A DNA stretch of 14,398 nt from Bacteroidetes bacterium UBA7692 (GTDB taxonomy: Bacteria; Bacteroidota; Bacteroidia; Chitinophagales; LD1), in the NCBI GenBank assembly GCA_002482725.1, contig DLGO01000114.1, forward strand, positions 20,835 to 35,232. Direction: 5' to 3'. The position numbers were made by a program, and so were the translations under genes. The stretch's first letter is position 1. Every line of letters starts with the position of its first letter. The notes beneath the pieces were generated by a model, which saw nothing but the letters and a program-made list of their open reading frames with translations, was not told where the DNA came from and did not search any database. Shown in pieces: positions 1 through 7,723 of the stretch.

Positions 1-979
1 CATGAATCCTTACCCATTCGATAGGCTTAGGCTCAGCAACATATTTCTGAAGCTTAACATCCCAGCCTGCTGCTGCATATATTTTAGCAATCTCGGTGGT
101 ACCTGTTTCAGGTCCTTTCTGAACGTTTTTATGACAGTTCATACAAGTATTCACTGAAGGAATATTGCTGTGCTTACCGAAATTGGCGCTAGTATGGCAA
201 TACTGGCACTGAATGTTGTGCTTGCCTGCGTGCAACTGGTGAGAGAACTTAATAGGCTGTGCAGGTTGGTAACCTTGCTGGCGACCTAAGTGCACTGCTG
301 AGTCTACTGTATGGTAACCAAGGTAAACCAATCCTATAATAATAATAGTAGCGATGAATTTGCGCGATTTGAAGAAAGGCTTTTTATTTTCCGTAGCAAC
401 GTACTCACCTTTTTTCTCTGCCACTGCTTTATCCAATTGCTTGGTAACTGCTATTAATATAAGTACCAATAATAAAAGGAAAGATACAAACAGTATAACG
501 GCAAGACTAGGACCTTCTGCAGTCTGATTGGAATCAGTAGTTTCAGGACCACCCGTAGTAGGTGTAACAGGGGTGGGAGTTGTACCAACTGTAGAATTAT
601 CTACATACAATAAAATGTTATCTATCTCGTCATCAGAAAGACCAGGGAAAAGATTCATGGCTGTAGGAGCGTAATTACTCATCTTAACAGCATACTCGTA
701 ATTAGCTTTTACCGGAGTATTCCAGTTCTTTACCCAGGCATGCAACCATTGCTTTCCTGTTTTGCCATCATGGTCGCCCGCGGCTTCCCACCTTGCAGTA
801 ACACCCTTCAAGGCAGGACCTGTACCAGCCACCAAAGGATTGTGACAAGATGCACAGTTTGCTTTGAATAAGGTTTTACCCGCTGCGATCTTCTCTTTAT
901 CCTGAGCAGATAAAGATGTAGTGAATAGAATTGCTACTACAGCAATGATCGAAAAACGAATATTGAAGAAAGATTTCAT
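1..979 (-). CDS. actA: Alternative complex III multiheme cytochrome ActA-like, partial (3' end outside window)
   Basis: The frame is open from the ATG at 979 to the window edge, giving 326 residues without a stop; the C-terminus is missing. Visible in order: a signal peptide (residues 1-25), a class I monoheme domain with CASCH at 42-46 and possible axial Met residues near 100-108, a Thr/Pro-rich linker (about 130-145), two hydrophobic helices (about 158-178 and 207-222), then the start of a multiheme domain with CQYCH (258-262) and CMNCH (279-283). The motifs PIKFSHQLHAG and PIEWVRIH are typical of ActA, the pentaheme subunit of the quinol:cytochrome c oxidoreductase alternative complex III, which oxidises menaquinol and passes electrons towards cytochrome oxidase. 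An N-terminal monoheme fusion ahead of the multiheme part fits Bacteroidota. The actB-F genes would be expected beyond base 1. An in-frame ATG at 1021 would add 14 residues, but the signal peptide favours 979. Confidence 0.85.
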   Translation of the reverse strand, partial: MKSFFNIRFSIIAVVAILFTTSLSAQDKEKIAAGKTLFKANCASCHNPLVAGTGPALKGVTARWEAAGDHDGKTGKQWLHAWVKNWNTPVKANYEYAVKMSNYAPTAMNLFPGLSDDEIDNILLYVDNSTVGTTPTPVTPTTGGPETTDSNQTAEGPSLAVILFVSFLLLLVLILIAVTKQLDKAVAEKKGEYVATENKKPFFKSRKFIATIIIIGLVYLGYHTVDSAVHLGRQQGYQPAQPIKFSHQLHAGKHNIQCQYCHTSANFGKHSNIPSVNTCMNCHKNVQKGPETGTTEIAKIYAAAGWDVKLQKYVAEPKPIEWVRIH

Positions 980-1044
980 GCGCAGAATCTGGTCTTTAGA
1001 CCAACATTGACCACTTGTCATGGATTTGTCATTTTAATGCCGCG

Positions 1045-1052
1045 CAAATATA
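1045..1052 (-). promoter_or_regulatory. Promoter -7 element for the actA-like gene
   Basis: The minus strand reads TATATTTG, a full match to the Bacteroidota -7 consensus TAnnTTTG. Transcription would start near 1038, leaving about 59 nt before the ATG at 979. No clear -33 TTTG is seen. A dyad with arms CACAAT/ATTGTG (1066-1084) covers the expected -33 region and could be an operator. Confidence 0.5.
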
Positions 1053-1065
1053 GAAGCATGAATCC

Positions 1066-1084
1066 CACAATTCCTATGATTGTG
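1066..1084. promoter_or_regulatory. Dyad symmetry over the actA-like promoter
   Basis: CACAAT at 1066-1071 and ATTGTG at 1079-1084 form a perfect 6-bp inverted repeat with a 7-nt centre. It lies where the -33 region of the minus-strand promoter should be, so a repressor or activator site is plausible. The regulator is not identifiable from the sequence. Confidence 0.3.
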
Positions 1085-1110
1085 TGTAAAATTTTCACCG
1101 AAACCACTAG

Positions 1111-1127
1111 TTTAGAATCGTTCTAAA
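1111..1127. promoter_or_regulatory. 17-nt dyad, possible regulator site
   Basis: TTTAGAA and TTCTAAA flank a TCG centre. This is a perfect 7-bp inverted repeat in the otherwise A+T-rich 339-nt gap between the actA-like gene and prmC, about 75 nt upstream of the inferred actA transcription start. Its size and symmetry resemble binding sites of small dimeric regulators, Fur/PerR types included, but the family cannot be assigned. The rest of this gap shows the promoter, one weak terminator and no secure gene. Confidence 0.35.
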
Positions 1128-1294
1128 TAAGTATATAAGTAATTGATATTCAATACAATTTGATTTAAAATTATCGTCGTTGTTTACAACTAAGGAGCAA
1201 TGTGGATTTTTTTAGCAAAATAGACATCCCCAAAATGGGCTTCGACGGGGTATGGAAGTACATAAAATTAAAAATTAACCGATTAAAAAACGCT

Positions 1295-1322
1295 AAAAAG
1301 CTATGCAGAAACAGGGTAGCTT
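1295..1322 (-). terminator. Weak intrinsic terminator after prmC
   Basis: Read on the minus strand, AAGCTA (1322-1317), a 13-nt loop and TAGCTT (1303-1298) run into five T residues. The stem is only 6 bp and the loop is long, so it is a weak candidate. It sits 39 nt past the prmC stop, where termination would be expected. Confidence 0.35.
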
Positions 1323-1360
1323 CCTGATACTAATGCTGAAACGCCTTTATAATCAATCAG

Positions 1361-2212
1361 TTAGCCAGCAGTGTGAAGCGTAGCATAAACCATACGGTCA
1401 TTTCCGACAAAATCCTTCAATAACTCCACTTTATATCCTGAATTAATGAATATGTCAACGGTTTCCTTGCCTTTGGCGCTGTGGATCTCTAAAAAAAGCA
1501 TGCCATTAGGGTTTAAATAATGTTTCCCCAACTCCGCTATTCTTTTATAGAATAATAGTTCATCTGTGCCATCCACAAAAAGAGCTTTATGCGGCTCAAA
1601 ATCCAGTACGTGCCTGCTTATATCTTTATTTTCATCATTATTGATATATGGAGGATTACTTACTATAATATCATATGCGGACCCGGGAGCAGCATTAAGT
1701 ATGTCCAGGTTATAAAACTCTACCGCCACTTTATTGGCCTTAGCATTTGCGGCAGCAACCGACAGGGCATTGTCGTCAATATCACAGGCACTGATCTTTG
1801 CAGAAGGGAGCTCTTTGGCAAGAGAAACAGCTATGCAGCCACTTCCGGTACCGATGTCCAGAATAGATATTGCACTCTCCTTCCCTACTCTTTCTATTAT
1901 AAGGCTAACCAAGTCTTCGGTTTCAGGCCGGGGAATAAGCACAGACTCGTTTACCTTAAACGATAATCCATAAAATTCTGCCTCACCTAACACATACTGT
2001 ACAGGCCGATGAGCCAACAGTTCGGCCAATATGTCCTTTATAGTTTCCTGCTGGTAGGTAGTCAATAAACGGTATCTGTCCATACCCATCTGGAGCTGGT
2101 TCAGTTCCAGCACCTTTTCGAACACTAAACGCGCAATAGAACGCGACTCGGATGCATCATATATAGAGAGCAGTGAATCGTGGTAGAGCTTAAGTGCATC
2201 AGCGATAGTCAT
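1361..2212 (-). CDS. prmC: Peptide chain release factor N5-glutamine methyltransferase PrmC (HemK)
   Basis: PrmC transfers a methyl group from S-adenosylmethionine to the glutamine of the GGQ motif in release factors RF1 and RF2, in the cytoplasm, which helps peptide release. Supporting motifs are the N-terminal HemK helical domain (about 1-80, with the family-typical RPVQYVLGEAEFYGL and VLIPRPETE), the SAM-binding motif I DIGTGSGCIAVSLA, the acidic CDID segment, and the catalytic NPPY tetrapeptide in VSNPPYIN. The length of 283 residues is normal for the family. The start is set at the ATG at 2212; an in-frame TTG at 2221 would add three residues but is a poorer codon. It is divergent from ribD with a 35-bp gap, so the two promoters must overlap. 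Family identity is very secure. Confidence 0.97.
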   Translation of the reverse strand: MTIADALKLYHDSLLSIYDASESRSIARLVFEKVLELNQLQMGMDRYRLLTTYQQETIKDILAELLAHRPVQYVLGEAEFYGLSFKVNESVLIPRPETEDLVSLIIERVGKESAISILDIGTGSGCIAVSLAKELPSAKISACDIDDNALSVAAANAKANKVAVEFYNLDILNAAPGSAYDIIVSNPPYINNDENKDISRHVLDFEPHKALFVDGTDELLFYKRIAELGKHYLNPNGMLFLEIHSAKGKETVDIFINSGYKVELLKDFVGNDRMVYATLHTAG

Positions 2213-2247
2213 AGAACACAATTATAAACGATTCTTACCTTAGCAGC
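2213..2247. promoter_or_regulatory. Divergent promoter region prmC/ribD
   Basis: Only 35 bp separate the two start codons. Near matches to TAnnTTTG occur on both strands: TACCTTAG on plus (2236-2243) and TATAATTG on minus (2226-2219). Both lie so close to the start codons that the transcripts would be leaderless or nearly so. The elements are weak; the existence of some promoter here follows from the gene layout. Confidence 0.35.
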
Positions 2248-3294
2248 ATGTTTTCTGATGAATTGTATATGAACCGGTGCCTGGAACTGGCGGCAAAAGG
2301 ACTTGGCAAAGTAGCGCCAAACCCAATGGTGGGAGCAGTTTTGGTACATGAAGACCTTATAATAGGTGAAGGATACCATCAACAATATGGCGGACCGCAT
2401 GCCGAGGTAAATTGCTTTGATAGCGTAGCAGAAAAAGACAGGAAACTAATACCACAAGCCACTTTGTATGTAAGTCTGGAGCCATGCTCGCATCAGGGCA
2501 AAACACCACCCTGCGCAGACAGGATAATAAAAGAACAAGTACGCCGTGTGGTAGTAGGGAGTGGAGACCCAAACCCACTGGTAGCAGGCAATGGAATAAA
2601 AAAGCTGAAGGCTGCAGGGATAGATGTGACCGAAGATGTGCTGAAAGAAAAGTGCGATGAACTAAACAGAAGGTTTAATACCTACCATAAAGAACACAGG
2701 CCATATATAATACTAAAGTATGCGGAAAGCAGAGATGGATTTGTTGCGCCAGAAAGCAATACACAAGCATGGCTGAGCAATGAACTAAGCAAGCAACTGG
2801 TGCACAAATGGAGAAGCGAGGAGCCTGCCATACTAATAGGCTACAATACAGCACTGGCAGATAACCCACAGCTAAATGTGCGTGAGTGGACAGGCACAAA
2901 TCCTATACGTATAGTATTGGACAGAGATGCAACGCTACCAAAGAATCTGCACCTGTTTAACGGACAATCAAGAACCTTGGTTTTCACTCAAAACACCGCA
3001 GTTAATTTTCCGGATTCTGAAGCGATAGAAATTGATTACTCCAGGGATTTGGTGCCTCAAATACTGCATGTACTTTTTGTGCAGCAGATACAATCTGTAA
3101 TAATAGAAGGTGGCGCAGCTACACTTCAGCTATATATAGATGCAGGACTATGGGATGAAGCAAGGACAATAAGTACCGGTAAAGTGCTGGGCAATGGAAA
3201 GAAAGTGCAATTCAGTAAATCTACATTGACTGAATCATTTCACTTAAAGGAAGATATAGTATCAATTTACAGAAATACCTGTACTAGTAACTAG
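2248..3294 (+). CDS. ribD: Bifunctional riboflavin biosynthesis protein RibD (pyrimidine deaminase / uracil reductase)
   Basis: RibD carries out two consecutive steps of riboflavin synthesis: deamination of 2,5-diamino-6-ribosylamino-4(3H)-pyrimidinone 5'-phosphate, then NADPH-dependent reduction of the ribosyl side chain. The N-terminal cytidine-deaminase-like domain (about 1-145) has the APNPMVGAVLV opening, the zinc ligand and proton shuttle HAE in GGPHAEVNC, and the PCSHQGKTPPC zinc site. The C-terminal reductase domain (about 150-348) begins with RPYIILKYAESRDGF and contains IEGGAATLQ, the typical glycine-rich NADPH segment. The 348-residue length fits a full bifunctional enzyme. The start at 2248 gives the usual DELYMNRCLELA N-terminus. 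The stop TAG lies in a CTAG that also holds the stop of the convergent gene. No other rib genes are adjacent, so the pathway is dispersed. Confidence 0.97.
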   Translation: MFSDELYMNRCLELAAKGLGKVAPNPMVGAVLVHEDLIIGEGYHQQYGGPHAEVNCFDSVAEKDRKLIPQATLYVSLEPCSHQGKTPPCADRIIKEQVRRVVVGSGDPNPLVAGNGIKKLKAAGIDVTEDVLKEKCDELNRRFNTYHKEHRPYIILKYAESRDGFVAPESNTQAWLSNELSKQLVHKWRSEEPAILIGYNTALADNPQLNVREWTGTNPIRIVLDRDATLPKNLHLFNGQSRTLVFTQNTAVNFPDSEAIEIDYSRDLVPQILHVLFVQQIQSVIIEGGAATLQLYIDAGLWDEARTISTGKVLGNGKKVQFSKSTLTESFHLKEDIVSIYRNTCTSN

Positions 3295-3707
3295 TCCTTA
3301 ATTACTTGTACTCCGTCCACAAAGTATTTAGTATCGCCCTGCCAGAAGAAGTTGTGGATCACCTCTTTGTAATGAAGGCTTACATAGCGCCCCTCCACAG
3401 TCATCAGTTGCTTAGCTACCGCATCGTCTTTAACACTAAAAGCCCATTTGTTATTTACTGATATGATGTTCTTATCTTCCTGTTGAAGGCCGCCAATATT
3501 CAACTCTCCTTCGTAGGTTTTCATCACATAGCCCCTGCTGGAAAATTTGATAAGCAAACCAGCTCGGATACCTTCGCTGTAAGTATAACCTGCTACCAGG
3601 TAAAAGATACCAAAGCCTACGACAATCACCAGCGCTATAATGATCAAAACACGCGAAAACGTTTTTTTAACAGACCCGCTGTTATTGCCTGAAGTGTTGG
3701 TTGCCAT
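3291..3707 (-). CDS. Conserved-looking single-pass membrane protein of unknown function
   Basis: The product has 138 residues. A Ser/Asn-rich N-terminus (1-15) precedes one strongly hydrophobic helix (about 20-42), and the remaining hundred residues form a hydrophilic domain with GIRAGLLIKFSSRGYVMKTYEGELN, a central INNKW-like segment and VSLHYKEVIHNFFWQGDTKY. The layout suggests a membrane-anchored soluble domain; with the short N-terminus before the helix its side cannot be told with certainty. I do not recognise a characterised family, and no catalytic motif stands out. I recall similar small Bacteroidota proteins carrying a 6-phosphogluconate dehydrogenase label; nothing here supports such an activity. 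It is divergent from yidC and convergent with ribD, overlapping the ribD end by 4 bp. It is very likely a real gene given its composition, start and promoter. Confidence 0.8.
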   Translation of the reverse strand: MATNTSGNNSGSVKKTFSRVLIIIALVIVVGFGIFYLVAGYTYSEGIRAGLLIKFSSRGYVMKTYEGELNIGGLQQEDKNIISVNNKWAFSVKDDAVAKQLMTVEGRYVSLHYKEVIHNFFWQGDTKYFVDGVQVIKD

Positions 3708-3721
3708 ACTGATATTTTTAT

Positions 3722-3753
3722 CAATACTAATTTAAAAGACTAATATTCTCAAA
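3722..3753 (-). promoter_or_regulatory. Promoter of the small membrane protein gene
   Basis: On the minus strand, TTTG (3753-3750) is followed after 20 nt by TAGTATTG (3729-3722), a 7-of-8 match to TAnnTTTG. This is the -33/-7 arrangement of Bacteroidota promoters. Transcription would start near 3715, just before the ATG at 3707. Confidence 0.45.
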
Positions 3754-3779
3754 TAAATCCCCACGGATGGAGTTTTTTT

Positions 3780-3787
3780 TATCTTCG
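3780..3787 (+). promoter_or_regulatory. Promoter -7 element of yidC
   Basis: TATCTTCG matches TAnnTTTG at all but one position and lies 43 nt before the yidC ATG, so the leader would be about 37 nt. No good -33 TTTG is visible at the expected distance. Confidence 0.45.
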
Positions 3788-3830
3788 CGCCGCTTAAAAT
3801 TTCAATACGCACTTTGCGTCATACAACAAT

Positions 3831-5699
3831 ATGGATAATAAAAATACACTGATAGGTACTTTGCTGATTGGCTTATTGCTACTGGCATTTATCTTTTATT
3901 CGGATAAAAAGAAGAACGACGAGGCAAAGAACCAGCCCGCAAAACCCAAAACAGAGCAAACTGCCAAAACAACTGCGCCTGAATCTACTCCTATATTAAG
4001 CCCTGCAGACAGCTCCGGGTCAACAGCGGCAGTAAGTCAGGATAGCCTGAACGCGGCAAATGAGTTTGGCGCATTTGCTACAGCAGTAAACAAAGCTGAG
4101 CAACTGGTAGTAGCAGAGACAGATTTGCAGAAAATCACCTTCTCCACTAAAGGAGGATTTATAAAAAGTGTAGAGCTGAAAAAGTACAAAACATGGGATA
4201 AAAAGCCTTTGATACTTTTTGATGATAAGAACACGAAGCTGAATTATTCCTTCTCTACCAATGACAATAAGGTAATCAACACCAGCGAACTGAACTTTGA
4301 GCCAAGCGTAAGCGAGGTAAAGGTTTCCGGTACTGACAGTACGGTAGTTTCATTTAAAATGAAACTGAACGAAGGGCAATATATAGAGCAGGTATATACA
4401 CTAAAAGCAAACGACTACAGCGTAGGGTACAGCCTGAACCTGGTAGGATTGGACAAGATAGTACCGGCGAGCAGCACCAGCATAAACGCAGACTGGAATA
4501 CAGTGCTGAAAACATTTGAAAAAGACCTGGGAACTGAGCGCAGGTATTCTGCCCTATACTTTAAATACAAAGGAAACGAGGTTGCCCACCTGAAAGACGA
4601 TGGCAATGAAGACCTGAAATTTGATACCCCATTGGAATGGATATCATTCAAACAGCAGTTCTTTAATACATCACTGATAAGCCCTAAAGGCGATATCAAA
4701 TACGGTAAGCTGAAAACATACCACGTGAATGAGGAAACCAACTACGTGAAGAAGTTCACTACCTCGTATTCACTACCTTTCAAAAGCGGAAATAACAGCT
4801 ACGACTTTAAATTGTACATGGGGCCAAACGGATTCCAATCGTTGTCGCACGCGGGTTACGACTTGCAGGAGATATTGAAACTAGGACCAGACTTCTTCCT
4901 GTTTTCATGGGTGAAGTACATTACCCGCTTTATCATCTGGATATTCAGCATATTCGATTCTACAGGATTGAACTATGGTATCATCATCCTGATCATGACC
5001 ATATTGCTTAAAATAGCGCTTCATCCGTTCACTTATAAGTCTTACAAATCGGCGGCCTCTATGAAGCTGCTGCAACCGGAGCTGGCGGAGATAAAAGCCA
5101 AGTACGGTGATGACCAGACCAGGATAGGCCAGGAACAAATGAAGCTATACTCCAGGGCGGGCGTGAGTCCGTTTGGCGGGTGCCTGCCGCTGGTGCTGCA
5201 GATGCCGATACTGATGGCGATGTATTACTTCTTCCCGGCGTCTATTGAGTTGAGGCAGGAGTCATTCCTATGGGCTACGGATTTGAGCTCATATGATGCG
5301 ATTGTGACATTCAGCTCTGCATTGCCTTTGATAGGTTCGCACATAAGTTTGTTTACCATATTGATGACTATATCATCGATACTACAGGCGGTGATGAACA
5401 GCAATACCAATAACATGCAGAACCAGCAGCCGGGCATGCAATACCTGCCGTACATAATGCCGGTAATGTTGATGTTCGTGTTCAACAGCTTCCCTGCGGC
5501 CTTGACGTACTACTACCTGTTGCAGAACGTGATAGGTATGGGCCAGCAATGGATCATACAGAAGTTCTTTATAGATGAGAAGAAACTGCACGCACAAATA
5601 GAGCAAAACAAGAAAAACCCTAAACCTAAGAGCGCGCTGCAAAAGAAACTGGAGGAGATCCAGAACCAGGCAGCTGACCAGAAAAAAGGTAAGAAATAA
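3831..5699 (+). CDS. yidC: Membrane protein insertase YidC
   Basis: YidC inserts and folds inner-membrane proteins, alone or with SecYEG. The 622-residue product has the Gram-negative layout: an N-terminal anchor helix (about 6-23) starting MDNKNTLIGTLLIG, a Lys/Pro/Ala/Thr-rich linker (about 25-70), a large periplasmic beta domain (about 75-345), then the conserved Oxa1/YidC core. Core landmarks are LNYGIIILIMTILLKI followed by the cytoplasmic hairpin loop with QPELAEIKAKYGDD, the GVSPFGGCLPLVLQMPI segment, and the last helices ending at LQNVIGMGQQWIIQ. The C-terminus (about 575-622) is rich in Lys and Gln, consistent with a ribosome-binding tail. It starts at the ATG at 3831 downstream of a recognisable promoter and ends 8 nt before a strong terminator, so it is probably transcribed alone. 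Confidence 0.97.
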   Translation: MDNKNTLIGTLLIGLLLLAFIFYSDKKKNDEAKNQPAKPKTEQTAKTTAPESTPILSPADSSGSTAAVSQDSLNAANEFGAFATAVNKAEQLVVAETDLQKITFSTKGGFIKSVELKKYKTWDKKPLILFDDKNTKLNYSFSTNDNKVINTSELNFEPSVSEVKVSGTDSTVVSFKMKLNEGQYIEQVYTLKANDYSVGYSLNLVGLDKIVPASSTSINADWNTVLKTFEKDLGTERRYSALYFKYKGNEVAHLKDDGNEDLKFDTPLEWISFKQQFFNTSLISPKGDIKYGKLKTYHVNEETNYVKKFTTSYSLPFKSGNNSYDFKLYMGPNGFQSLSHAGYDLQEILKLGPDFFLFSWVKYITRFIIWIFSIFDSTGLNYGIIILIMTILLKIALHPFTYKSYKSAASMKLLQPELAEIKAKYGDDQTRIGQEQMKLYSRAGVSPFGGCLPLVLQMPILMAMYYFFPASIELRQESFLWATDLSSYDAIVTFSSALPLIGSHISLFTILMTISSILQAVMNSNTNNMQNQQPGMQYLPYIMPVMLMFVFNSFPAALTYYYLLQNVIGMGQQWIIQKFFIDEKKLHAQIEQNKKNPKPKSALQKKLEEIQNQAADQKKGKK

Positions 5700-5701
5700 A
5701 C

Positions 5702-5736
5702 AAAAAAGCCCGATGACGTTCATCGGGCTTTTTTTT
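5702..5736. terminator. Strong bidirectional Rho-independent terminator
   Basis: A perfect 9-bp stem, GCCCGATGA (5708-5716) with TCATCGGGC (5720-5728), has a 3-nt loop, six A residues before it and eight T residues after it. It therefore has a U-tract on both strands and can serve yidC on plus and lplA, which ends at 5755, on minus. Confidence 0.93.
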
Positions 5737-5754
5737 ATGGAAAGTGCTTAATGC

Positions 5755-6681
5755 TTAAAACAGAATTGCAAGGATGCGGTTGATTTCTTCCTCAGCTATT
5801 TGTTGCTCTGCAAGGCGTTCGCGCACGAAAGGAACAGCATAGAAAGTGCCAACGAGGGGTTGTGCGATATCAGCTGAAACACCTGCTAATTCGAGGCTTT
5901 CTATTTTGCCATGACTGATAACAATCTTACCATTTTTGTGGATGGTGGAGTCGGGCGAGCGGCCAAGAATCCAATCGGGGGTTGCGTATTTTTCTTCGGC
6001 CATCTGGTTTATTTCGGTAAGGTTAGCATCAGTGAGTGTAAGCGTATCTTCAGTTATATAGTCGAGCAGGTAGGTTAATAGTTCGTCAGCAGTTTTGATG
6101 GAGGCATTGACATCGGCCAGGTTCATGACGGAACTGCGGACGGAACTAACACCCTTACTCTCCACTTCAAAATCGTTTGGCTTCAGCGCAGCTCGCAGGT
6201 TATCGAGGTTGGCATTTACCAGAATGGTGCCGTGGCTGGCTATGTTGACACGGTTGGTGAACTGTGCGCTGCCGGATACTTTTTTATCGCCAATCATAAG
6301 GTCGTTGCGCTTGCTCCACTCTACAGGAAAGTGTGCGGCCCTGAGGGCATCTACTACAGGACAATGCAGCAACTGGTAGTTGTTAACCTTGCCGTCTTCG
6401 AAGGCTGCTATAACACAGAAATTGAGGTTGCCCTCATCGTGGTAAACGGTGCCGCCACCACTGACACGGCGCACAAATGTATTGCCGGGAGTATGAAGGT
6501 ATTCTGCGTTTACCTCTTTCCAGATGCTTTGGTTTTTACCCACCACCACGCAGGGCTTATTGATGTAGAGCAACAGGTATTCGCAATCGCTGCAATCGGC
6601 ATTGCGGGCGAGCCACTCCTCCAGTGCGGCAAAGTGCCAGGCATTAAAATAGGATGGATAGGTAACTGACTTTATCTTCAT
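5755..6681 (-). CDS. lplA: Lipoate--protein ligase (LplA type)
   Basis: The enzyme activates lipoate with ATP to lipoyl-AMP and attaches it to the lysine of lipoyl domains in 2-oxoacid dehydrogenases and the glycine cleavage H protein. The biotin/lipoate ligase fold shows RRVSGGGTVYHDEGNLNF (71-88), which binds lipoyl-adenylate, NDLMIGDKKVSGSAQ (126-140) with the expected catalytic lysine at 133 or 134, and HGTIL (150-154). Residues about 190-308 form the extra C-terminal domain of stand-alone LplA enzymes, so both activation and transfer are expected in one chain. The length (308 residues) is slightly below E. coli LplA. Its ATG overlaps the stop of the upstream ceramidase-like gene as ATGA, so the two are almost certainly co-transcribed and translationally coupled. 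It ends next to the shared terminator. Confidence 0.94.
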   Translation of the reverse strand: MKIKSVTYPSYFNAWHFAALEEWLARNADCSDCEYLLLYINKPCVVVGKNQSIWKEVNAEYLHTPGNTFVRRVSGGGTVYHDEGNLNFCVIAAFEDGKVNNYQLLHCPVVDALRAAHFPVEWSKRNDLMIGDKKVSGSAQFTNRVNIASHGTILVNANLDNLRAALKPNDFEVESKGVSSVRSSVMNLADVNASIKTADELLTYLLDYITEDTLTLTDANLTEINQMAEEKYATPDWILGRSPDSTIHKNGKIVISHGKIESLELAGVSADIAQPLVGTFYAVPFVRERLAEQQIAEEEINRILAILF

Positions 6682-7592
6682 TCAGTTTCGAATTCTACTA
6701 CAGAGTTATCTATCCGAGTGCCGGAGCGGTAATACAGATATACCAGCAATATGCTGGCGGCGGTAAACAGGTGCCATGCTGCATGGCCCTGGAATATGCT
6801 CTCGGGGCTGCATAAGGCATGCGTCCTGTCGAGCATCCAGATAGAGAAGCCAATAAGCATGCAGAAAAAGGAAGCCTTGATATAGTTGGTGAAGTATTGG
6901 CTCTGGCTCTTGAAATACAGGTAATACAAAGTGCTGATGGCCAGTATACCAATAAGGGAAGGGAACAGCACATTGATGTTCATGCGCCACAGCCAACCGA
7001 AAATGATGGCATTAAGTATAAGCGCTACTGCTACTACATACCCATGAGATGAGCGCCATTTGCCCAACACTTTTACCACAGGTGTGCTTTTGTACAGGTT
7101 GAAGGTAAATATGGTAACGACAAGGAAGTACATAGCCGTTTGGTCCATCTTTTGGAAGGGTGCCTTCAGCGAAGCATGGTACAGGAAGCTACCTACAAAA
7201 AGGTATAGCGCGCAAAGGCCGAATAGGATAGAAAATACCGGGTATTGCACAAGGAAGTTGTTGGACTGCCTGCGTTTCTGCCCTTGCTTCAGGTCCTGTA
7301 TGCCTATGGTAAGCACTATTAATGCTACGGCAAAGTAACCCAGATTGCTCCATGTGTTGGCGGGCTGGCGAACAATTTCGTCCATGCGGTTCAGCTCGCA
7401 AAAATGGGCGGCATTGCCCGTAGCAGCTGCATAGCGCTGCCATACATCTGTGCTTTCGAACACCTGATAACTGAATATGAGCGCAGCCACTAAAAACAGG
7501 AAAATAGTGATAGGAAGATGGAACGCCCTGGGGCTTAAATGCTCCAGGTAAAGACGGGTACGAAGCAGCTTCCACTTCAGGAATATTTTCAT
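6678..7592 (-). CDS. Alkaline ceramidase-like intramembrane metal hydrolase (CREST superfamily)
   Basis: A 304-residue protein with about seven hydrophobic helices. It carries, in order, the signatures of alkaline ceramidases: CEL-N at 65-68 followed by NTWSN (79-83), then Ser135 and His139 in GSFLYHAS, Asp150 in KMDQTAMY, and His270 and His274 in GHAAWH. The spacings S-x3-H, S to D of 15 and H-x3-H equal those of human ACER3 (S77, H81, D92, H217, H221), where the histidines bind zinc; Glu66 and Asn68 match part of its calcium site. ACER enzymes hydrolyse ceramide to sphingosine and fatty acid in the membrane. Many Bacteroidota make sphingolipids, so ceramide turnover is plausible, but the substrate is inferred; other CREST members act on other lipids. 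It is first in an operon with lplA (4-bp overlap); there is no obvious functional link between them. Confidence 0.8.
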   Translation of the reverse strand: MKIFLKWKLLRTRLYLEHLSPRAFHLPITIFLFLVAALIFSYQVFESTDVWQRYAAATGNAAHFCELNRMDEIVRQPANTWSNLGYFAVALIVLTIGIQDLKQGQKRRQSNNFLVQYPVFSILFGLCALYLFVGSFLYHASLKAPFQKMDQTAMYFLVVTIFTFNLYKSTPVVKVLGKWRSSHGYVVAVALILNAIIFGWLWRMNINVLFPSLIGILAISTLYYLYFKSQSQYFTNYIKASFFCMLIGFSIWMLDRTHALCSPESIFQGHAAWHLFTAASILLVYLYYRSGTRIDNSVVEFETE

Positions 7593-7626
7593 GTTATGCG
7601 TTGTTTTTGATGGTTTTGTGACACTA

Positions 7627-7634
7627 CAAATCTA
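7627..7634 (-). promoter_or_regulatory. Promoter -7 element of the ceramidase-like/lplA operon
   Basis: The minus strand reads TAGATTTG, a perfect TAnnTTTG match 34 nt before the ATG at 7592. Transcription would begin near 7620. No convincing -33 TTTG is seen. It lies in the 131-bp gap to the divergent lyase gene. Confidence 0.5.
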
Positions 7635-7723
7635 AATAATTAGAATCTTATTAAAGGTTTTAAAGGAAATAAAAAATGTTCCGCATCTTGCAGCGTCTAC
7701 AGATAATACGAACAAACAGAAAA

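Noticed and set aside
1229..1250. GGGCTTCGACGGGG resembles the 5' end of a tmRNA.
   Set aside because: No tag reading frame ending in ALAA, no T-loop and no CCA-type 3' end follow; prmC coding sequence begins where the body of a tmRNA would be.
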